From NCBI GenBank assembly GCA_021838635.1, contig JAKCDC010000009.1:31704-95703 (forward strand): DNA of 64,000 nucleotides, in the 5' to 3' direction. Source of the DNA: Pseudomonadota bacterium. GTDB lineage: Bacteria; Pseudomonadota; Gammaproteobacteria; Steroidobacterales; Steroidobacteraceae. Positions 62,655 to 64,000 of the stretch are shown here, piece after piece. Each line of letters begins with the position of its first letter. Positions within the stretch are counted from its first letter, which is position 1. A program made the position numbers and the translations under genes. The notes beneath the pieces were generated by a model that did not search any database, was not told the origin of the DNA, and was given only the letters and a program-made list of their open reading frames with translations.

Positions 62655-64000
62655 ATGCTCATCGCCCTTAAGATCCGCGACTTCGCCATCATCGATGAAC
62701 TCGAGCTCACCCTGCGCACGGGCCTGACGGTGCTCACGGGGGAGACCGGCGCCGGCAAATCCATCCTGGTCGATGCGCTGCAGCTGCTCGGCGGCGGCCG
62801 CGGCGGGGCGGAAATGATCCGCCACGGCGCCGAGCGGGCCGATCTCACCGCCACGTTCGACCTGCGCGGCGCGCCCGAGGAACTGAAGGCCTGGCTGGAG
62901 CGCCAGGCGCTCGAGGGCGATGAGCTCATCGTGCGCCGCGTGCTCGGCACCGACGGACGCTCGCGCGCCTGGCTCAACGGCCAGCCAGTGCCGGTGCAGC
63001 TGCTGCGCGAGGCGGCGGATCTGCTGATCGACATCCACGGCCAGCACGAATTCCAGTCACTCACCCGCGCGGCGCGCCAGCGCGAGCTGCTCGATGAGTT
63101 CGGTGCGCTCGCCGCCGAACTGAGCGCGGTCGAGACGGCCTACCGACACTGGCGCGAACGGCACAGCCGCGCCCGTGCGCTCGCCGCGGCGGCCGAGGAT
63201 CGTGATGCGCGGCTCGATCTGCTGCGCCACCAGGTCACAGAACTGCGCGCACTCGAACTGCAGGCCGATGAGCTCCAGCGCCTCACCGAGGAGCGCACCC
63301 GCCTCGCGCACCGCGGCCGGTTGGCCGAGGCCGCCCAGGGGGCCCTCGGCCAGCTCTACCAGGATGAGCCGTACAACGCCCATGGGGCGATCGGGCGGGC
63401 GCTGCAGGCGCTGCGCGCCGCGGCGGCGATCGATGCGCAGCTCAGCCCGATGGTCACCCTGACACAGGATGCGCAGGTCAACGTGCGCGAGGCGGCCCGC
63501 GAGCTCGAGCGCTATGCGCAGAGCCTCGAGCTCGACACCACACGCCAGAACAGCGTCGAGAGCCGGCTCGCGGCGATCGAGGATCTCGCCCGCAAACATC
63601 GGGTGAGCCCCGCGCAGCTGCCGGCGCGCGCCGTGGAGCTCGCCGCGGAGCTCGAGCAGCTCGAGCGCGCCGAGCTCGACCTGAAGGCGCTGCGCGGGGA
63701 GCTCGAGGCGGCGCTCGCGCACTACCACCGGCAGGCCGCGGCGCTCACCGAGGCGCGGAGCGCAGCCGGCGGCGCACTGGCCAAGGCGGTGACGGCGCAC
63801 ATGCAGGCGCTGGGCATGGCCGGAGGCCGCTTCGAAGTCGCCCTGACGGCGCGCGCGGACGAGCCGGCGCCGCACGGCTCCGATGACGTTGAATTCCGCG
63901 TCAGCGCCAATCCCGGCCAGCCGGTGCGCGCCCTGGCGAAGGTTGCCTCCGGCGGGGAGCTCTCGCGACTGTCGCTCGCCGTCGAGGTCGCCAGCAGCGC
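62655..64000 (+). CDS. recN: DNA repair protein RecN, cut by window edge
   Basis: The first 448 codons of a SMC-like ATPase acting in double-strand break repair. MLIALKIRDFAIIDELEL and Walker A GETGAGKS (29-36) start the head domain; long coiled-coil segments rich in Arg, Glu, Leu and Ala follow; the ABC signature ASGGELSRLSLAVE appears just before the edge. The frame is open from ATG 62655 to base 64000, about 110 codons short of the usual length. Confidence 0.96.
   Translation, partial: MLIALKIRDFAIIDELELTLRTGLTVLTGETGAGKSILVDALQLLGGGRGGAEMIRHGAERADLTATFDLRGAPEELKAWLERQALEGDELIVRRVLGTDGRSRAWLNGQPVPVQLLREAADLLIDIHGQHEFQSLTRAARQRELLDEFGALAAELSAVETAYRHWRERHSRARALAAAAEDRDARLDLLRHQVTELRALELQADELQRLTEERTRLAHRGRLAEAAQGALGQLYQDEPYNAHGAIGRALQALRAAAAIDAQLSPMVTLTQDAQVNVREAARELERYAQSLELDTTRQNSVESRLAAIEDLARKHRVSPAQLPARAVELAAELEQLERAELDLKALRGELEAALAHYHRQAAALTEARSAAGGALAKAVTAHMQALGMAGGRFEVALTARADEPAPHGSDDVEFRVSANPGQPVRALAKVASGGELSRLSLAVEVASS

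Overview
The window is 64 kb of high-GC chromosome from an aerobic Gram-negative bacterium. Blocks such as tpiA-secG-tRNA-Leu-nuoA..N, hrcA-grpE-dnaK-dnaJ-dapB-carA-carB-greA and rlmE-ftsH-folP-...-glmM point to a gammaproteobacterium of the Xanthomonadales/Nevskiales (Steroidobacter-like) kind. This placement is inferred from gene order and protein character, not from a search. No prophage, CRISPR array, intact insertion sequence or plasmid gene was seen.

Left part (1-27121), accessory metabolism. A hemicellulose locus comes first: a GH3 glycosidase cut by the window edge, a divergent GH51 arabinofuranosidase lipoprotein, and a carboxylesterase overlapping it. Next are a glutathione transferase divergent from an HxlR regulator, a GNAT acetyltransferase broken by one extra G, a di-haem peroxidase/phosphoesterase pair, and a sterol-desaturase-like hydroxylase overlapping a TVP38/DedA-type membrane protein. 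A sigma factor-FecR-TonB receptor system, a 2-hydroxycarboxylate transporter, an MBL hydrolase/glycosyltransferase pair, a Gly/His/Trp-rich exported protein and the hmgA-fahA homogentisate operon with a divergent MarR regulator complete this part.

Middle (27138-44269). All fourteen complex I genes, nuoA to nuoN, lie on the minus strand. They are preceded by tRNA-Leu(GAG), secG, tpiA and glmM. Start and stop codons overlap often, and several starts are GTG or TTG.

Right part (44270-64000). A roughly 2.6 kb block, with an AAA/DUF4143 ATPase and about 1.3 kb lacking an intact gene, separates folP from glmM. Then come folP, ftsH, rlmE, yhbY (divergent), greA, carB, carA, dapB, dnaJ, dnaK, grpE and hrcA, with nadK and a truncated recN divergent at the edge.

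Most of the window is ordinary housekeeping DNA, and I found no convincing new multi-gene system. The most interesting signals are regulatory: a carAB leader with a good sigma-70 promoter, a hairpin and a 36-codon ORF whose start lies in the hairpin; a 16-bp perfect palindrome at the hmgA/MarR control region; -10 boxes 7-8 nt before the yhbY and nadK start codons, suggesting leaderless mRNAs; a 12-bp stem holding the start codon of the GT9 gene; a sigma-32-type promoter at dnaK without CIRCE; and the foreign-looking folP/glmM insertion.
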